This document shows positions 5,117 to 5,399 of a stretch of DNA of 5,399 bases, in pieces. Below the pieces are notes generated by a model. The model was not told the DNA's origin, did no database searches, and saw only the letters and a program-made list of their open reading frames with translations. This DNA comes from Desulfurococcales archaeon. GTDB taxonomy: Archaea; Thermoproteota; Thermoprotei_A; Sulfolobales; Desulfurococcaceae. Location: the NCBI GenBank assembly GCA_027064845.1, contig JAMOPC010000509.1:1-5399 (forward strand). Reading direction: 5' to 3'. The first letter of the stretch is position 1; each line of letters starts with the position of its first letter. Position numbers and translations under genes: made by a program.

Positions 5117-5399
5117 TTACATATATGTTCTAGATGATTTGCTTATTTTTGCAAGGTGTATTCTTAGCTTTTTCTCTGGTGTGAGAATAATTAAAAAGTT
5201 TATTGATAACAATGGTAATGCATATACTAATGCTAATGATATAGCCAATGCATTCGTGGTTATGTGCCAAATAGATATTATAAAACGTAGTATAAGGGGC
5301 TGTATTAATGAAGTTATCAGCATTATTGAGAATCCAAATGTCGAACCTAGCATTAATAATATACCCGTTAGTTCAGAAACAAGTACGGCTATAAGAAGT
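5117..5399 (-). CDS. Membrane protein, C-terminal part only (start beyond window)
   Basis: The minus-strand frame is open from the right edge to TAA at 5117-5119, giving 93 residues of the C-terminal end. Three hydrophobic segments are evident: about 1-17 (LLIAVLV...GILLML), 24-44 (SIMLITSLIQPLILRFIISIW) and 50-72 (ALAISLALVYALPLLSINFLIIL). A basic cytoplasmic-looking tail follows (PEKKLRIHLAKISKSSRTYM), which by the positive-inside rule puts the C-terminus inside. An internal ATG at 5353 could be mistaken for the start, but the frame continues upstream as hydrophobic protein sequence, so the gene very probably begins outside the window. The gene converges with the 4454-4921 membrane protein. 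A similar layout (last helix followed by a basic tail) hints at, but does not prove, distant kinship with it. No family is recognised. Confidence 0.7.
   Translation of the reverse strand, partial: LLIAVLVSELTGILLMLGSTFGFSIMLITSLIQPLILRFIISIWHITTNALAISLALVYALPLLSINFLIILTPEKKLRIHLAKISKSSRTYM

Overview
The window looks like a piece of a hyperthermophilic archaeal chromosome, most likely crenarchaeal (Desulfurococcales, Staphylothermus-like). This rests on its A/T-rich base composition, AGA/ATA-rich codon use, GTG and TTG starts, GGTGA/GAGG ribosome-binding sites, TATA-like boxes about 25-35 nt ahead of starts, and isoleucine/lysine/tyrosine-rich proteins. It is an accessory-type region of short, poorly conserved genes; no housekeeping gene, tRNA, rRNA, transposase or CRISPR array was seen.

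Left part (1-1800). A long minus-strand reading frame of unknown function runs off the left edge. It has no usable in-frame start, but removing one base just after an ATG at 541 would give it one. Two small plus-strand genes follow: a DUF2283 protein (866-1093) and a DUF433 protein (1555-1776). Both families usually act as antitoxins, and neither has a recognisable toxin beside it here. A doubtful short membrane ORF lies between them, and a doubtful minus-strand ORF lies before them.

Centre (1800-3600). A two-gene minus-strand operon encodes an SMC/ABC-like AAA ATPase (AAA_15/AAA_21, OLD/RloA type; GTG start, probably leaderless) and, 27 nt downstream, a 163-residue protein with a degenerate TOPRIM/RloB-like pattern (TTG start, good ribosome-binding site). 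The layout matches ATPase-plus-TOPRIM defence modules such as RloA-RloB and PARIS. This is the best candidate here for an undescribed compact archaeal defence system. A perfect 8-bp palindrome lies upstream of the operon and a hairpin lies at its end.

Right part (3600-5399). A long A/T-rich non-coding stretch contains a duplicated promoter-like block. It leads into a decayed gene for a four-helix membrane protein, with a one-base loss in a T run and a Trp codon turned into TGA. An intact paralogue follows at 4454-4921. A hairpin terminator closes that gene, and a convergent, partial membrane protein gene enters from the right edge.
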